Made by a program: the position numbers and the translations under genes. The notes beneath the pieces were generated by a model. The model did no database searches, was not told the DNA's origin, and saw only the letters and a list, made by a program, of their open reading frames with translations. Positions 18,559-28,312 of a stretch of 64,000 nt of DNA are shown piece by piece. Source of the stretch: Deinococcus planocerae (lineage in GTDB: Bacteria; Deinococcota; Deinococci; Deinococcales; Deinococcaceae); contig NZ_PNOR01000016.1 in assembly GCF_002869765.1 (NCBI RefSeq), positions 1 through 64,000 on the forward strand, read 5' to 3'. Position 1 is the stretch's first letter; every line of letters begins with the position of its first letter.

Positions 18559-19359
18559 TCAACCCACCCGCTCACCGTTCAGGAAAATCGCCGCCGACGG
18601 GCACAGATCGCGCAGCACACAGCCCTCGCAGCGGGGGCGCCCCGCCTTACACGTCTGCCGACCGTGGCGGATGGTGGCGACGTGGAAGGTGTAGCGGGCC
18701 GTCCAGTCACGCGGCAGCACCTCGTCGAACCAGCGCTCGACCTTCACGGCGCTCCAGCGGGCGGGCGTCAGGTCAAGCCGTTTGGCGATGCGGTCGATGT
18801 GCGTGTCCACCGGCATCGCGGGCCGCGCGAGGTCGAAGAGCAGGACACAGCTCGCCGTCTTCGGCCCCACGCCGGGCAGCGATTCCAGCAGGGCGCGGGC
18901 GTCCGCGTCGCTCAGGTCGCGCGTCTCCCGCAGGCTGAGGGAGCCGCGCGTCTCCTCCAGGGTATGCAAGACGTTCCAGATGTAGTCGGCCTTGATCCTC
19001 GCCAGGCCGCCGCCCGCCGCGCGCAACACCGCCTCGATACCGTCCGGCCCGTCTGCCAGCGCTGCCTCCCAACCCGGGTAGGCGAGCTTGAGGGCCTCGA
19101 ACTGACGGCGGGTGATCGCCCCGACGTTCTGTTGACTCAGGATGGTCTCGATCAGGCCGTCCAGGGGTTCGGGGCTGAGCCTGGGGCGGGGCGGGGTGGG
19201 CAGGTACGTCTCCCCCAAGCGCCGCGCGATCTCGGGCAGGGGGGCGGGCGGCGGCACCTCCTGGCTGGGGGGAGGGCGGGGGGTACGGACCCTGGGAGGC
19301 GCGGCAGTCGCGATCAGGGTGAGGGGGGACCCGGGCGGGGGGGCGGGAACGCGGGGCAC
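18559..19359 (-). CDS. nth: Endonuclease III-family DNA glycosylase/AP lyase
   Basis: A 266-residue base-excision repair enzyme. After a Pro-rich, probably disordered N-terminus of about 45 residues come the helix-hairpin-helix LPGVGPKTASCV with the catalytic Lys, the catalytic Asp in MPVDTHIDRIAKRL, and a C-terminal 4Fe-4S loop, CKAGRPRCEGCVLRDLC, with the canonical C-X6-C-X2-C-X5-C spacing. It removes oxidised pyrimidines. Deinococcus genomes carry several such paralogues, so the exact one is not assigned. GTG 19359 lies 5 bases after TAGCCT; a shorter start is possible given the atypical N-terminus. Confidence 0.88.
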   Translation of the reverse strand: MPRVPAPPPGSPLTLIATAAPPRVRTPRPPPSQEVPPPAPLPEIARRLGETYLPTPPRPRLSPEPLDGLIETILSQQNVGAITRRQFEALKLAYPGWEAALADGPDGIEAVLRAAGGGLARIKADYIWNVLHTLEETRGSLSLRETRDLSDADARALLESLPGVGPKTASCVLLFDLARPAMPVDTHIDRIAKRLDLTPARWSAVKVERWFDEVLPRDWTARYTFHVATIRHGRQTCKAGRPRCEGCVLRDLCPSAAIFLNGERVG

Positions 19360-19490
19360 GGCCCAGGCTAGCCCCGGGGTGGAGGCGCGACTGTGCCTGA
19401 AGGTGGAGCGTTTGACCCGAGAACGCCGTCACGCCGACTCGCAAAGCGGCGAGGCAGAGCGCGAGCGACGCCTTGCCCCGCCGTGCGCGA

Positions 19491-19518
19491 GACCCTTCGA
19501 CTGCGCTCCGGGTGACAC
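19491..19518 (+). repeat. Short dispersed-type repeat fragment
   Basis: CCCTTCGACTGCGCTCCGGG followed by TGACAC resembles a short intergenic repeat seen in several bacterial genomes (CCCTTCGACTRCGCTCAGGG type, from memory). It lies in the 215-base gap between nth and the lipoprotein gene. A related word, GGGTGACTCGAAGAGCTGCG, is present near 31883. Confidence 0.3.
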
Positions 19519-19574
19519 CTGTTCTTCCGTCCAGTGCTCCAGAGCCGGGAGGTGGAGGCGGGTCCCCTGGTCCC

Positions 19575-20147
19575 CTACTGCCGGGCGCGCAGCTTGGTGA
19601 CGTTGCCCGCCGCGTCGCGGACCTCGATGTCGGCGTAGATGCCGGTCGTCTCGGCGTAGAAGTCCACCCGGGCGCCCGGCGTGATGTTCAGGCGGTTGCC
19701 GTCCACCAGAATCTGGGCGACCCGGTTGTCGTCGGTGGCGGCGCCGGTCACGCGGATGACGTTGCGCTCGCGCTCGAAGCGGGTGACCTTGATAGCCGGG
19801 TCCGTGCCGTCCACGCTGACGGGCAGGCGCAGGGTACTCTCGTTGCCCGCCGCGTCGCGCGCCCGGATCGTGTACTCGCCGCGCGAGCCCTGAATCTGCG
19901 TCTGGAAGACGAAGTTGGCGAGCTTCGGCGTGCCGCCCTGGAGGGGGACCGGGCGGCCCTCCACCGTCAGTTCCTTGACGCCGTGGTCGTCGAGCACGTA
20001 CCCCTTGACCACGAAGTTGCGCGCCTGGCTGACCCCGCCCCCCTCGGGGCTGGTGATCACGATACGCGGCTGGAAGGTGTCGGCAGTCCGGTTGCACGCC
20101 CCCAGCAGCGCGGCGAGCGGGAGGAGCAGCAGGCGGGCGCGGCGCAT
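19575..20147 (-). CDS. Predicted lipoprotein with Ig-like domains
   Basis: A 190-residue exported protein. The signal peptide [19 protein letters not shown] has a lipobox LLGAC with Cys 18. The mature part appears to be two bacterial Ig-like beta-sandwich repeats, each ending in a similar motif: [15 protein letters not shown] and [16 protein letters not shown]. It would sit at the cell envelope. Binding partner unknown. ATG 20147 lies 6 bases after a TATACT box. Confidence 0.75.
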   Translation of the reverse strand: MRRARLLLLPLAALLGACNRTADTFQPRIVITSPEGGGVSQARNFVVKGYVLDDHGVKELTVEGRPVPLQGGTPKLANFVFQTQIQGSRGEYTIRARDAAGNESTLRLPVSVDGTDPAIKVTRFERERNVIRVTGAATDDNRVAQILVDGNRLNITPGARVDFYAETTGIYADIEVRDAAGNVTKLRARQ

Positions 20148-20153
20148 GGGGGG

Positions 20154-20159
20154 AGTATA
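20154..20159 (-). promoter_or_regulatory. -10 box, leaderless start of the lipoprotein gene
   Basis: TATACT on the minus strand, with exactly 6 bases before ATG 20147. Confidence 0.6.
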
Positions 20160-20279
20160 GCGGGGGGAGCGGCCAGCCCTCGGCCCTCAGCCGTCAGCCG
20201 CAGGGGGGCGAGGCACCGGCGCGTCACGCTGAATGCTCCCCGGCCACACGTCCCCCGCCCCGGTGCTTTAATGCCCCCC

Positions 20280-21416
20280 GTGAGCGCGCCCCCCCGTCCC
20301 CCCGCCGTCAGCCGTGCCATTCCCGAGGGCACCCGCGATGTCCTGCCGCCCGAGTGGGCGTGGCGGGAGCATCTGCGCGCACGGCTGATGGGCGTCTTCT
20401 CCGCCTGGGGGTATCAGGGCGTGGAGGTGCCCGCGCTGGAGTTCGCCTCGGAGGCGCACCCGCAAAACGCGCGGGCCTTCAAGCTGATCGACGCGAGCGG
20501 CGAGGTGCTGGCCCTGCGCAGCGAATACACCACCGCCATCGGTCGGCTCGTGCGCGCCCGCTTCCCACAGGGGCCCTTCCCCCTGCGCCTCCAGTACGGC
20601 GGGCGGCTGTGGCTGCGCACCCTGACGAGCGAACTCGGGCGGCTGCGCGAGTTCTATCAGGTCGGCGTGGAACTCGTCGGGGTGGAGACGCCGGGGGCCG
20701 ACGCGGAACTCCTGCGGCTGGGCACCCGGGCGCTCGATACGGTCGGCGTGCGGGCGGTCATGGAGGTCGGCTATCCCGGCTTCGTGGACGCCGTGCTGGA
20801 GGACGCGGGCCTGCACGGCGAGGCGCGCGACGCCCTGCACGGGGCCATCGACCGCAAGAGCGGGGCCGACGTGGACCTCCTCGCCCGGCGGCACGGCCTG
20901 GGGGCGGACGTGACCCGGACCCTGCACCTGCTGACCGACCTGTACGGCGGGCACGAGGTGCTGGGTCAGGCGGCGGGGCTGGCGCGTGGCGTGCGGGCAC
21001 GGACGGCGGTCGAGCACCTGGAGGCCGTCGCCGCGCTGTGCGACCCGGGGCTGCTCTTCGACCTGGGGGCCAGCCGCCGCTACGGGTACTACACCGGGAT
21101 CACCTTCCGCGCTTACGCCGAGGGGCTGAACCAGCCCGTGCTGGGCGGCGGGCGCTACGACCTCTCCGGGGTGCCGGGGGCGGGCTTCGCCATCGGCCTG
21201 GAGCGGCTGACGGAGGTGGCGGCGGCGACCCTCCCCCCCGAACCCGAGGTCGTGCTGGCCCTCGACCCGGCTGGAGCGGAGACGGCCCGCGCCGCCGGAC
21301 TCGTGGCCGAACTCGCCTGGACGGACGACCGCGCCGAACTCCTCGCCTACTGCGCCCGCCGGGGCATCCGCCGCTGGGCGCGCGGCGAGACGATCAGCGA
21401 GGGGGGGGAAGCGTGA
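20280..21416 (+). CDS. hisZ: ATP phosphoribosyltransferase regulatory subunit
   Basis: A 378-residue HisRS-like paralogue that lacks tRNA ligase function and activates short-form HisG in the first step of histidine synthesis. It shows a class-II aaRS-type core ([53 protein letters not shown]), and the short C-terminus lacks the anticodon-binding domain. The next gene is hisG, overlapping by 4 bases, as expected for a heteromeric complex. GTG 20280 is preferred because TTTAAT (20267-20272) lies 7 bases upstream; ATG 20271 would overlap that box. Confidence 0.9.
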   Translation: MSAPPRPPAVSRAIPEGTRDVLPPEWAWREHLRARLMGVFSAWGYQGVEVPALEFASEAHPQNARAFKLIDASGEVLALRSEYTTAIGRLVRARFPQGPFPLRLQYGGRLWLRTLTSELGRLREFYQVGVELVGVETPGADAELLRLGTRALDTVGVRAVMEVGYPGFVDAVLEDAGLHGEARDALHGAIDRKSGADVDLLARRHGLGADVTRTLHLLTDLYGGHEVLGQAAGLARGVRARTAVEHLEAVAALCDPGLLFDLGASRRYGYYTGITFRAYAEGLNQPVLGGGRYDLSGVPGAGFAIGLERLTEVAAATLPPEPEVVLALDPAGAETARAAGLVAELAWTDDRAELLAYCARRGIRRWARGETISEGGEA

Positions 21417-22063
21417 CCCCGGCCATCCAACGCGGCCCCGACCACCTCACCCTCGCGCTGCCCAAGGGCCGGATTCTGGAGGAGGCCGTTTCCCTGCTCT
21501 CCCGCGCCGGGCTGCCCCTGACCCTTCCCGAGCGGTCCCGCGCGCTGCGGCACGAGTTTCCCGGCGTGACCGTGCTCGAACTGCGCAACCAGGACGTGCC
21601 GGTGTACGTGGACCTCGGCGTGGCGGACGCGGGCATCGTGGGGAAGGACGTGCTCGTCGAGTCGGGGCGGGCGGTGTACGAGCCCGTGGACCTGCGCTTC
21701 GCCGGGTGCCGCCTGTCCCTGATCCGGGAGGTGGGGGCGGCGGGGCCTATCGGTCGCGTTGCCACCAAGTACCCCCGCTCGGCCCGCGCCTACCTCAACT
21801 CGCGCGGCATCCCCGCCGAGGTCGTGAGGCTCAGCGGCAACATCGAACTCGCCGCGCTGACGGGGCTCGCCGACGCCGTGGTGGACCTCGTGCAGACGGG
21901 GGGCACCCTGCGCGCGAACAACCTGGAGGAGGTCGAGGTGCTGTTCCACTCCAGCGCCCGCCTGGTGGTGAACCGCGCGGCCCTCAAGCTGCGGCGGGAG
22001 CGACTGCGGCCCCTGATCGAGCGGCTGCGGGAGTTGGTGGCGGTGGGGGCGGGAGAGCTTTAG
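21413..22063 (+). CDS. hisG: ATP phosphoribosyltransferase, short form
   Basis: A 216-residue catalytic subunit that joins ATP and PRPP to open histidine biosynthesis. Its length and the lack of a C-terminal regulatory domain mark the short form, which depends on HisZ. Visible motifs are [12 protein letters not shown] near the N-terminus, [14 protein letters not shown], and the PRPP-binding loop [19 protein letters not shown] near residues 155-175. GTG 21413 overlaps the hisZ stop (GTGA), implying coupled translation. Confidence 0.93.
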   Translation: MTPAIQRGPDHLTLALPKGRILEEAVSLLSRAGLPLTLPERSRALRHEFPGVTVLELRNQDVPVYVDLGVADAGIVGKDVLVESGRAVYEPVDLRFAGCRLSLIREVGAAGPIGRVATKYPRSARAYLNSRGIPAEVVRLSGNIELAALTGLADAVVDLVQTGGTLRANNLEEVEVLFHSSARLVVNRAALKLRRERLRPLIERLRELVAVGAGEL

Positions 22064-22112
22064 AGGCGTGAAGTCGAAGGCTTGCTGTAAGAACTGACCG
22101 CCATCTCAACCT

Positions 22113-22409
22113 CTAGAAGTCCGGCTCCTCCAACTCTCCACCAACGAACTTCGCCAACCCTGCGAGACCTACTTCCTGCGGTGTGGCCCAACGTGCACGC
22201 CCGCCTATAACGGCATCAAGAACGCCATTCAGCAGAAGGCGCCCCTCGCTGTCAGGGAAACGCGCGGCGTCTTCCGTGATAGCCCTTGGGTCAGGGTAGA
22301 CGGTGGAACATTCGAGACAATAAGCGTGCAAATGTCCAGCGGCGGAGAGGCGAAGGTACAGTGGGCCTGCACCACAACAGGTGCAAGCCGATTGGAGGTA
22401 TGAAGCCAC
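22113..22409 (-). CDS. Small zinc-ribbon protein, hypothetical
   Basis: A 98-residue protein with CTCCG near residue 9 and CLEC near residue 31, which would form one zinc site. The remainder is helical, with no family I recognise. It is read from GTG 22409, and the ribosome binding site is weak. GC is visibly lower than in hisG and the lyase gene on either side, so it is probably an acquired single gene. It is convergent with hisG. Confidence 0.55.
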   Translation of the reverse strand: MASYLQSACTCCGAGPLYLRLSAAGHLHAYCLECSTVYPDPRAITEDAARFPDSEGRLLLNGVLDAVIGGRARWATPQEVGLAGLAKFVGGELEEPDF

Positions 22410-22464
22410 GATGCAAGGATGCTCCGTCGGCAGGCGATAACTCCAGACCCAGAGAGCCTACTCA

Positions 22465-23691
22465 CTAACTCTGGGCGACCGCTTCCTCCCCCAGCGCCTC
22501 CGCCATCCGCTCCAGCGCCTCGATCAAGAGAGCGCGGCTGGTGGCGAAGTTGACGCGGATGAAGCCCTGGTACTGCGGCTTGAGTTCTTCCGGCGCGAAG
22601 ACGGGGCCGTCGTGGACGGCGATCCTCGCCTCCTCCAGCAAAAATTTCTGGATGTCCCCAGCCCGCGGGTGCGCCCGCAGGTCGAGCCACGCGAGATAGG
22701 TCGCCTCGACGGGGAAGGAGCGCACCCAGGGGAGTTGCGTCTCCACAAAAGCCTGGAGCACGTCGCGGTTTCCCCGCAGATAGTTGACCGTGCCCTCCAG
22801 CCAGGGCCTGCCCTCTCGCAGGGCCGCCTGCCACGCCGTCACGCTCAGGGCGCTGGGGTGGCCCATCAGGCCTCCGACGGAGGTCTTGACCCGCTTCACG
22901 AGCTCGGGGTCGTGGCTCACCATCGCCCCGATCCCCAGGCCCGCCGTGTTGTACGCCTTCGCCGGGCCGGTGAGGGTGATCGTCTTCGCCCGCACGCGCG
23001 GGTCGGCGGCGAAGGATTCGAACGCCCGGCCCGTGTACCGCAGATCGGCGTGCAGCTCGTCCGACATCACCCACAGGTCGCGGGCGAGCACGAGGTCGCG
23101 CAGGCGGGCGAGTTCTCCCTCGTCCCACACCCGCCCGGTGGGGTTGTGGGGGTGGCAGAGCAGAAGCAACTTACTGCCCTCGGTCGCGGCCTCCAGCGCC
23201 TCCCAGTCGATCTCCCAGCGCCTCTCCCCCTCCCGCAGCGGCGCGGCGGCCACCCGCCTCCCCTGGTCCGTGAGAGCGAGGTGGAAGGGGTGGTACACGG
23301 GCGTCATCGTGACGACGGGTTCACCCGGCTCGGTCAGCGCCTTCACGGTGGCGTAGATGCCCGGCACGACGCCCGGCAGGAAGGCGGTGCTCCCATCCGG
23401 GAGGTCGGTCAGCCCCTGCGTGGCGAGGTGGTCCCGCAGTTGGCCGGTCAGGGTGGTGTCGCCGAGAAGCTGGTGGTAGCCCAGCCCGCGCGTCAGGCGG
23501 TCCTGAAGGGCGGCGACGATGGGGGGCGCGACCGGGTAGTCCATGTCGGCGACCCAGAGGGGGATGACGCCCTCGTCGTAGAAGGTCCACTTCAGGCTGT
23601 CCACGTGCCGCAGGGTGGCGGGGTCGAGGCCGCCGTAGGGGTCCGCGACGGAAGCGTCGGGCAGGAGTTCGCTGGGCTGCGCGTCGGTCAT
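22465..23691 (-). CDS. MalY/PatB-type PLP enzyme (C-S lyase or aminotransferase)
   Basis: A 408-residue fold-I PLP protein. The PatB/MalY signature is clear: WVADMDYPVAPPI near residue 45, CHPHNPTGRVW near 180, SDELHADLRY near 210 and the PLP lysine in LTGPAKAYNTAG near 240. Family members cleave cystathionine or cysteine conjugates, giving pyruvate, ammonia and a thiol, and some act as aminotransferases. Substrate is not decided by sequence. ATG 23691 lies 6 bases after TATCCT. It is co-directional with the Crp-type gene upstream, 22 bases apart. Confidence 0.87.
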   Translation of the reverse strand: MTDAQPSELLPDASVADPYGGLDPATLRHVDSLKWTFYDEGVIPLWVADMDYPVAPPIVAALQDRLTRGLGYHQLLGDTTLTGQLRDHLATQGLTDLPDGSTAFLPGVVPGIYATVKALTEPGEPVVTMTPVYHPFHLALTDQGRRVAAAPLREGERRWEIDWEALEAATEGSKLLLLCHPHNPTGRVWDEGELARLRDLVLARDLWVMSDELHADLRYTGRAFESFAADPRVRAKTITLTGPAKAYNTAGLGIGAMVSHDPELVKRVKTSVGGLMGHPSALSVTAWQAALREGRPWLEGTVNYLRGNRDVLQAFVETQLPWVRSFPVEATYLAWLDLRAHPRAGDIQKFLLEEARIAVHDGPVFAPEELKPQYQGFIRVNFATSRALLIEALERMAEALGEEAVAQS

Positions 23692-23713
23692 GGGGCGAGG
23701 ATACGCCGCCCGG

Positions 23714-24391
23714 TCAGGCTTCGGGGCCTCCCGCGATTCGGGCGAGTTCGGCGGCGTCCACCACCCGCACCGTGCGGCGCTCCAGGTGAATCAGGTTCAG
23801 ACGGTAGAACTCCCCCAGCTTGCGGCTGACGAGTTCGGGCACGGTGCCGAGGAGGGCGGCGAGTTCGCTGTTGGTGGGCAGGGCGTGGGGCCCGGCGGCG
23901 TGCTCCAGCAGGTAGGCGGCCAGACGTTCCCCAAGTTCGCTGAAGACGAGCTGTTCCACCCGCGCGAGGAGTTCGGCTTGCCGCCGCGCGAGGTAGGCGA
24001 TCACGGCCCCGGCGAGGGCGGGCGTGCCGCACACGCGCCCCCGCACCGCCGCCGCGGGCAGGGCCAGCACCTCGGTCGGGGCGGCGAGGGCCACCGCGCT
24101 CGCCGGATACCGCGCCTGCGCCTCGAAGGCCGCCACCCCCGCCACGACCTGCCGCGGTCCCTCGACGTGCAGGGTCAGTTCGCGGGTGCCTCCCCGCGCC
24201 AGGCGGTACACCCGCACGCTGCCCGAACTCACGATGTACAGCGTGTCCGCCGCGTCCCCCGCCCGGAAAAGGTGCTCGCCGCGCGTGAAGGACCGGAAGG
24301 ACGCCAGCGCCGCCAGCGGCCCCAGGTCGGCGGGGTCGGCGCCGCGGAAGATGGGGGCCTGCGCGAGGAGTCGTTCGGCCTGGGCAGTCAC
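23714..24391 (-). CDS. Crp/Fnr-family transcriptional regulator
   Basis: A 225-residue regulator. The N-terminal cyclic-nucleotide-binding-like beta-barrel covers residues about 10-115 (FTRGEHLFRAGDAADTLYIV, SGSVRVYRL), and a C-terminal winged helix covers about 145-215 (LPTNSELAALLGTVPELVSRKLGEF). There are no Fe-S cysteines as in Fnr, so the effector is open (cAMP, haem/NO or none). GTG 24391 follows GGGGA; an upstream TTG is less likely. It stands last in a cluster with a ferredoxin, truncated haemoglobin and cupin, which suggests oxygen or NO control. Confidence 0.87.
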   Translation of the reverse strand: MTAQAERLLAQAPIFRGADPADLGPLAALASFRSFTRGEHLFRAGDAADTLYIVSSGSVRVYRLARGGTRELTLHVEGPRQVVAGVAAFEAQARYPASAVALAAPTEVLALPAAAVRGRVCGTPALAGAVIAYLARRQAELLARVEQLVFSELGERLAAYLLEHAAGPHALPTNSELAALLGTVPELVSRKLGEFYRLNLIHLERRTVRVVDAAELARIAGGPEA

Positions 24392-24445
24392 GTCCCCAGA
24401 TGCTGCCACGCCAGGGGCCGGGAAGGAGGGCAAGGCCCCTTGCTC

Positions 24446-24724
24446 CTACGCCCCGCCGAGCAACGTGACGAGTACCCGCGTGTCGGATTGGTCCGCCTCC
24501 AGGGCGAGGGGCTCGTTCCCGTCGTGGGTGATGACCTCAGCCCCGTGGAGAGTTCGAGTGCCCTCATCGGTCGTGACGTGCACCTCACCGCTCAGGACGG
24601 CAAGCACCACCCGCGCCCCCGGATGACCGTGGCGGGGTACGCCCTCCCCCGCGTCCAGGTGAAAGAGGAGGCTGCGACCCCCCGCCGTCGCCGCGAGAAC
24701 CTGCGGAGGCTGGGCCCGGTTCAC
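24446..24724 (-). CDS. Small cupin-domain protein
   Basis: A 92-residue single cupin barrel. The metal-binding motif is visible as HLDAGEGVPRHGHPGARVV (two His and a downstream Glu), then TLHGAEVITHDGNEPLAL with a later His. A function for this size class is not assigned; small cupins often bind iron or sense ligands. GTG 24724 overlaps the haemoglobin gene stop by 4 bases (GTGA), so the two are made together. Confidence 0.8.
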   Translation of the reverse strand: MNRAQPPQVLAATAGGRSLLFHLDAGEGVPRHGHPGARVVLAVLSGEVHVTTDEGTRTLHGAEVITHDGNEPLALEADQSDTRVLVTLLGGA

Positions 24725-25128
24725 GGTGCCTCCCCGGTTCCCCGCGCGTGCCGCTCCAGGGTCACCCGCATCCGCCCGGCGAGGGCCAGCAGCGCCTCGG
24801 CCTCGGGCGGGTCCAGTTCCTCGCGCAGGGTCCTCTCCCAGAGCCGCAGCCAGCGGTCGAAGTGGGCGGCGTCGATGCCCAGGGCCGCGTGCGCCGGGCC
24901 GGGCTGCCCCCGGTAGGCGCTCGGCCCACCGAGCACCGCCCGCCAGAATCCCTCCAGCCGGGCGATGTGGACGGGCCACCCCCCGCCCGGAAAGGGCCCG
25001 ACCCGCCGGGTGAAGACGGGTCCCAGCAGCTCGTCCCGTGTCGCCCGGGCGTAGAAGGCCCACAGCAGGCGCCGCAGCCGCTCGTCGCCGAGCCGGGCGT
25101 ACAGGGAAGTCGGGAAGGGCAGGCTCAT
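24721..25128 (-). CDS. Truncated haemoglobin, group III-like
   Basis: A 135-residue 2-on-2 globin. Group III features are YARLGDERLRRLLWAFYARA near the N-terminus, LGPVF, and GGPSAYRGQPGPAHAALGIDAAHFDRWLRLW with the likely proximal His. Such globins bind O2 or NO and are linked to detoxification or redox chemistry. ATG 25128 overlaps the stop of the upstream membrane protein gene (ATGA), and the cupin overlaps its end, so it is embedded in a tightly coupled operon with a ferredoxin. Confidence 0.85.
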   Translation of the reverse strand: MSLPFPTSLYARLGDERLRRLLWAFYARATRDELLGPVFTRRVGPFPGGGWPVHIARLEGFWRAVLGGPSAYRGQPGPAHAALGIDAAHFDRWLRLWERTLREELDPPEAEALLALAGRMRVTLERHARGTGEAP

Positions 25129-25516
25129 GGATAAGCGAGGGCGGCCAGCCCGCACAGCAGGACGCTGGCCGTGAGGGTGAGGTGGGTGATCCAGACGGGC
25201 GGCGCGGCACCGGGGGTTCCCGCCCGCCGGACGTGCAGGCCGACGAGGGCCCCGATCAGGACCAGCACCACGAGTTCGAGGAGCAGCGGCGCCGTGAAGC
25301 CCCCGGTTACGCCGAGCGCGAGCACGACGAGCAGCAGCAAAGCCGTCAGCGGGCCGTTCACCCGGGCGTAGTGGCGACCCACCAGGCGGCGGTGGGCGCT
25401 GCGAGTCGCCTCATCGGGAAACAATTCCCTGAAAGCGGGGCTCACGACGAAGGTGGTGAAGAGGTACATCCCCACCCACACGCCGACGAGGAGGATGTTG
25501 AGGGCGGCCAAGACCG

Positions 25517-25520
<4 letters not shown>
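25125..25520 (-). CDS. Four-helix membrane protein, DUF4149/TMEM205-like
   Basis: A 131-residue protein with four hydrophobic helices (residues about 3-22, 55-75, 80-98 and 110-128). The first is followed by FTTFVVSPAFRELFPDEATRS, a pattern like that of the DUF4149 family; this match is from memory and moderate. The start ATG 25520 overlaps the ferredoxin stop (ATGA). It may serve as the membrane anchor or electron-transfer partner in this redox operon, but that is inference. Confidence 0.7.
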
Positions 25521-25753
<233 letters not shown>

Positions 25754-25824
25754 GGGGACAGGATGCCTGTCCGCGCGCCCCGCCCGCCATGACCCAGGTC
25801 ATGGGCACCGTAGACTGGACCGCG

Positions 25825-26520
25825 ATGCTGGCGATCATAGGCGCGATGGACGAGGAGATCGAAGTGCTGCTCGCGGAGTTGCGGGAGCGCGAGGACCTGA
25901 CGCGGCCCGGCGTGACCCTGCACCGGGGCGTGCTGGACGGGGTGCCCGTGCTCCTCACGCGCGGCGGGATCGGCAAGGTGAACGCCGCGATGACGACCAC
26001 GCACTTGATCGTGGCCGGGGCGACGCGGGTAATCTTCACGGGGGTCGCGGGCGGCGTCTTGCCGGGCCTGCGGGTGGGCGACATCGTGGTGAGCACCGAC
26101 CTCGTGCAGCACGACGTGGACGTGACGGCCCTGGGGTACGAGGTCGGCACCATGCCCGGCGAGCCCCCCGCCTGGCCCGCCGACGAGCGGCTGAGGTCTG
26201 TCGCGTTGGCGGCGGCGGGCCAGGTCGAGGGGGTGCGTGTCCTGGAGGGCCGGGTGGCGAGCGGCGACCAGTTCATCGCCTCGCCCGAGGGGGCACAGAG
26301 GCTGCACGACCTCTTCGGGGCGGCCTGCGCGGAGATGGAGGGGGCCGCCGTCGCCCAGGTGTGTGCCAAGGCGGGGGTGCCCTTCGTGGTCATCCGCTCG
26401 GTGAGCGACACCGCCGACAAGGGCGCGCGGGTGGACTACCGGACCTTCATGCCCCTCGTCGCCCGGCACGCCAAGCAGGTCGTGCGGGGGATGCTCGCCC
26501 GCTTGGCAGCGCAGGGGTGA
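25825..26520 (+). CDS. mtnN: 5'-methylthioadenosine/S-adenosylhomocysteine nucleosidase
   Basis: A 231-residue enzyme that splits MTA and SAH to adenine and a thioribose, recycling the products of SAM use. Motifs are IIGAMDEEIEVLL near residue 3, GGIGKVNAAMTTT, FTGVAGGV, ASGDQFIAS, the catalytic EMEGAAVAQVC and the C-terminal IRSVSDTADKGA with the catalytic Asp. ATG 25825 lies 8 bases after TAGACT. The end overlaps lrgA by 4 bases. Confidence 0.93.
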   Translation: MLAIIGAMDEEIEVLLAELREREDLTRPGVTLHRGVLDGVPVLLTRGGIGKVNAAMTTTHLIVAGATRVIFTGVAGGVLPGLRVGDIVVSTDLVQHDVDVTALGYEVGTMPGEPPAWPADERLRSVALAAAGQVEGVRVLEGRVASGDQFIASPEGAQRLHDLFGAACAEMEGAAVAQVCAKAGVPFVVIRSVSDTADKGARVDYRTFMPLVARHAKQVVRGMLARLAAQG

Positions 26521-26891
26521 ACACGTCCGTCACCCGGACGCTCCCCGCCCCCGTGCGCTTCGTGCTGGGGCTGGGCGTGCTCGTGGGGTTCGCGGCGCTG
26601 GGCACCGCCCTCGTCTCCGCCCTGCGGCTGCCGCTGCCGGGGTCGGTGGTCGGGATGGTGCTGCTGTGGGCCGCCCTGTCCCTGGGGGTGGTGCGGCTCC
26701 ACTGGATCGAGGACGCCGCCGACGGCCTGCTCGCCACCCTGGGGCTGCTGTTCGTGCCCGCCACCGTGGGCGTGATCGAGTACCTCTCGGCGGGGGCGGC
26801 GTGGGCGCTGTGGCTCCTCGTGATGCTCGCCGGGCTGCTGCTGGGGGCGGGGGTGGCGGGGCTGGTGGCGTCGCGGCTGGTGCGGGGGTGA
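26517..26891 (+). CDS. LrgA/CidA-family membrane protein
   Basis: A 124-residue protein with four hydrophobic helices and the family motif LPLPGSVVGMVLLW near residues 39-52. CidA/LrgA proteins are holin-like and, with their partner, control murein hydrolase activity or export of small metabolites. GTG 26517 overlaps the mtnN stop (GTGA), tying it to that gene. Its partner LrgB-type gene follows after 55 bases that hold a short CTTCTGC repeat. Confidence 0.87.
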   Translation: MNTSVTRTLPAPVRFVLGLGVLVGFAALGTALVSALRLPLPGSVVGMVLLWAALSLGVVRLHWIEDAADGLLATLGLLFVPATVGVIEYLSAGAAWALWLLVMLAGLLLGAGVAGLVASRLVRG

Positions 26892-26898
26892 GGGGCCT

Positions 26899-26934
26899 TC
26901 AGCCTTCTGCCTTCTGCCTTCCGCCCTCTGCACC
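26899..26934 (+). repeat. CTTCTGC short tandem repeat
   Basis: Four degenerate 7-base units in a row: CTTCTGC, CTTCTGC, CTTCCGC, CCTCTGC, in the gap between lrgA and lrgB. They resemble the low-complexity intergenic repeats common in this genus. Confidence 0.5.
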
Positions 26935-26946
26935 CGCAGGGTCCCC

Positions 26947-27603
<657 letters not shown>

Positions 27604-27606
27604 GGC

Positions 27607-28272
27607 TCAGAGCCGCGCCACCACCGTCTCCGCCCCCGTCACCCGGTCGCCCACGCTGACCTGCGGCACGGCGTGCCCCGGCAGCGTGAGCAGGACGAGC
27701 CCGCCCTCCTCCAGGAAGGCGAGCTTGTGCCCGGCGCGGGTCTCGTCCCCCGGGCGGACGTAGGTCATGGCGTTCAGGCCCCCCGCCCCCGCGACCAGGG
27801 TGACCCCCACGTCGCCGCCGGGCGTCTCCAGCGTGGTGACGTGGCGCTCGTTCTCCACCGCCCCGCGCGTGCCGAGCAGGTCGGCGGGGCGGCCCAGCAA
27901 CAGCCCGGCGCCCCCGAGGGACACGTTCAGGCGGCTGCCGACGTGCTCGACCTCCCGCGCCGTGCCGCCCACCGGGGCATAGGCGAAGTGCACGTCGAGC
28001 GGGCCGTTGAACAGCCCGACGAGCCACCCCTCCCACACGTCCGCGCCGGTCAGGTCACGCGTGCTCAACGGGGCGGCCAGCGTCTCCACCCGCACCTCCC
28101 CGCCCTCGATGCGCCGGACGAAGCACACCAGCCCGTCGGCGGGGCTGAGGACCGCGCCCGCGTCCTGCGGGGGAATACGGATGGGATCGCGGTAACGGCG
28201 CACGCCGCGCACGTACCAGACGGCGGCTCCCAGGACGGCGAGGGGCAGGATCAGGCGGGGCAGACCGGGCAT
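27607..28272 (-). CDS. Phosphatidylserine decarboxylase-related protein lacking the GST cleavage motif
   Basis: A 221-residue protein. The N-terminal membrane helix (residues about 5-20) is followed by PSD-type motifs: LSPADGLV, GPLDVHFAYAPVGGTA near 95, and ENERHVTTLETPGGDVGVTLVAGAG. In PSD enzymes a C-terminal GGST (or LGST) is cut to make the pyruvoyl cofactor. Here the corresponding place reads AGHKLAFLEEGGLVLLTLPG, with no Gly-Ser. Self-cleavage is therefore not expected, and decarboxylase activity is doubtful. It may bind lipid or have another reaction. ATG 28272 lies 6 bases after TACACT. Confidence 0.75.
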   Translation of the reverse strand: MPGLPRLILPLAVLGAAVWYVRGVRRYRDPIRIPPQDAGAVLSPADGLVCFVRRIEGGEVRVETLAAPLSTRDLTGADVWEGWLVGLFNGPLDVHFAYAPVGGTAREVEHVGSRLNVSLGGAGLLLGRPADLLGTRGAVENERHVTTLETPGGDVGVTLVAGAGGLNAMTYVRPGDETRAGHKLAFLEEGGLVLLTLPGHAVPQVSVGDRVTGAETVVARL

Positions 28273-28312
28273 GGAGCGAGTGTAGAGGAGGAACGGGGGG
28301 CCCGCTCCGGCG

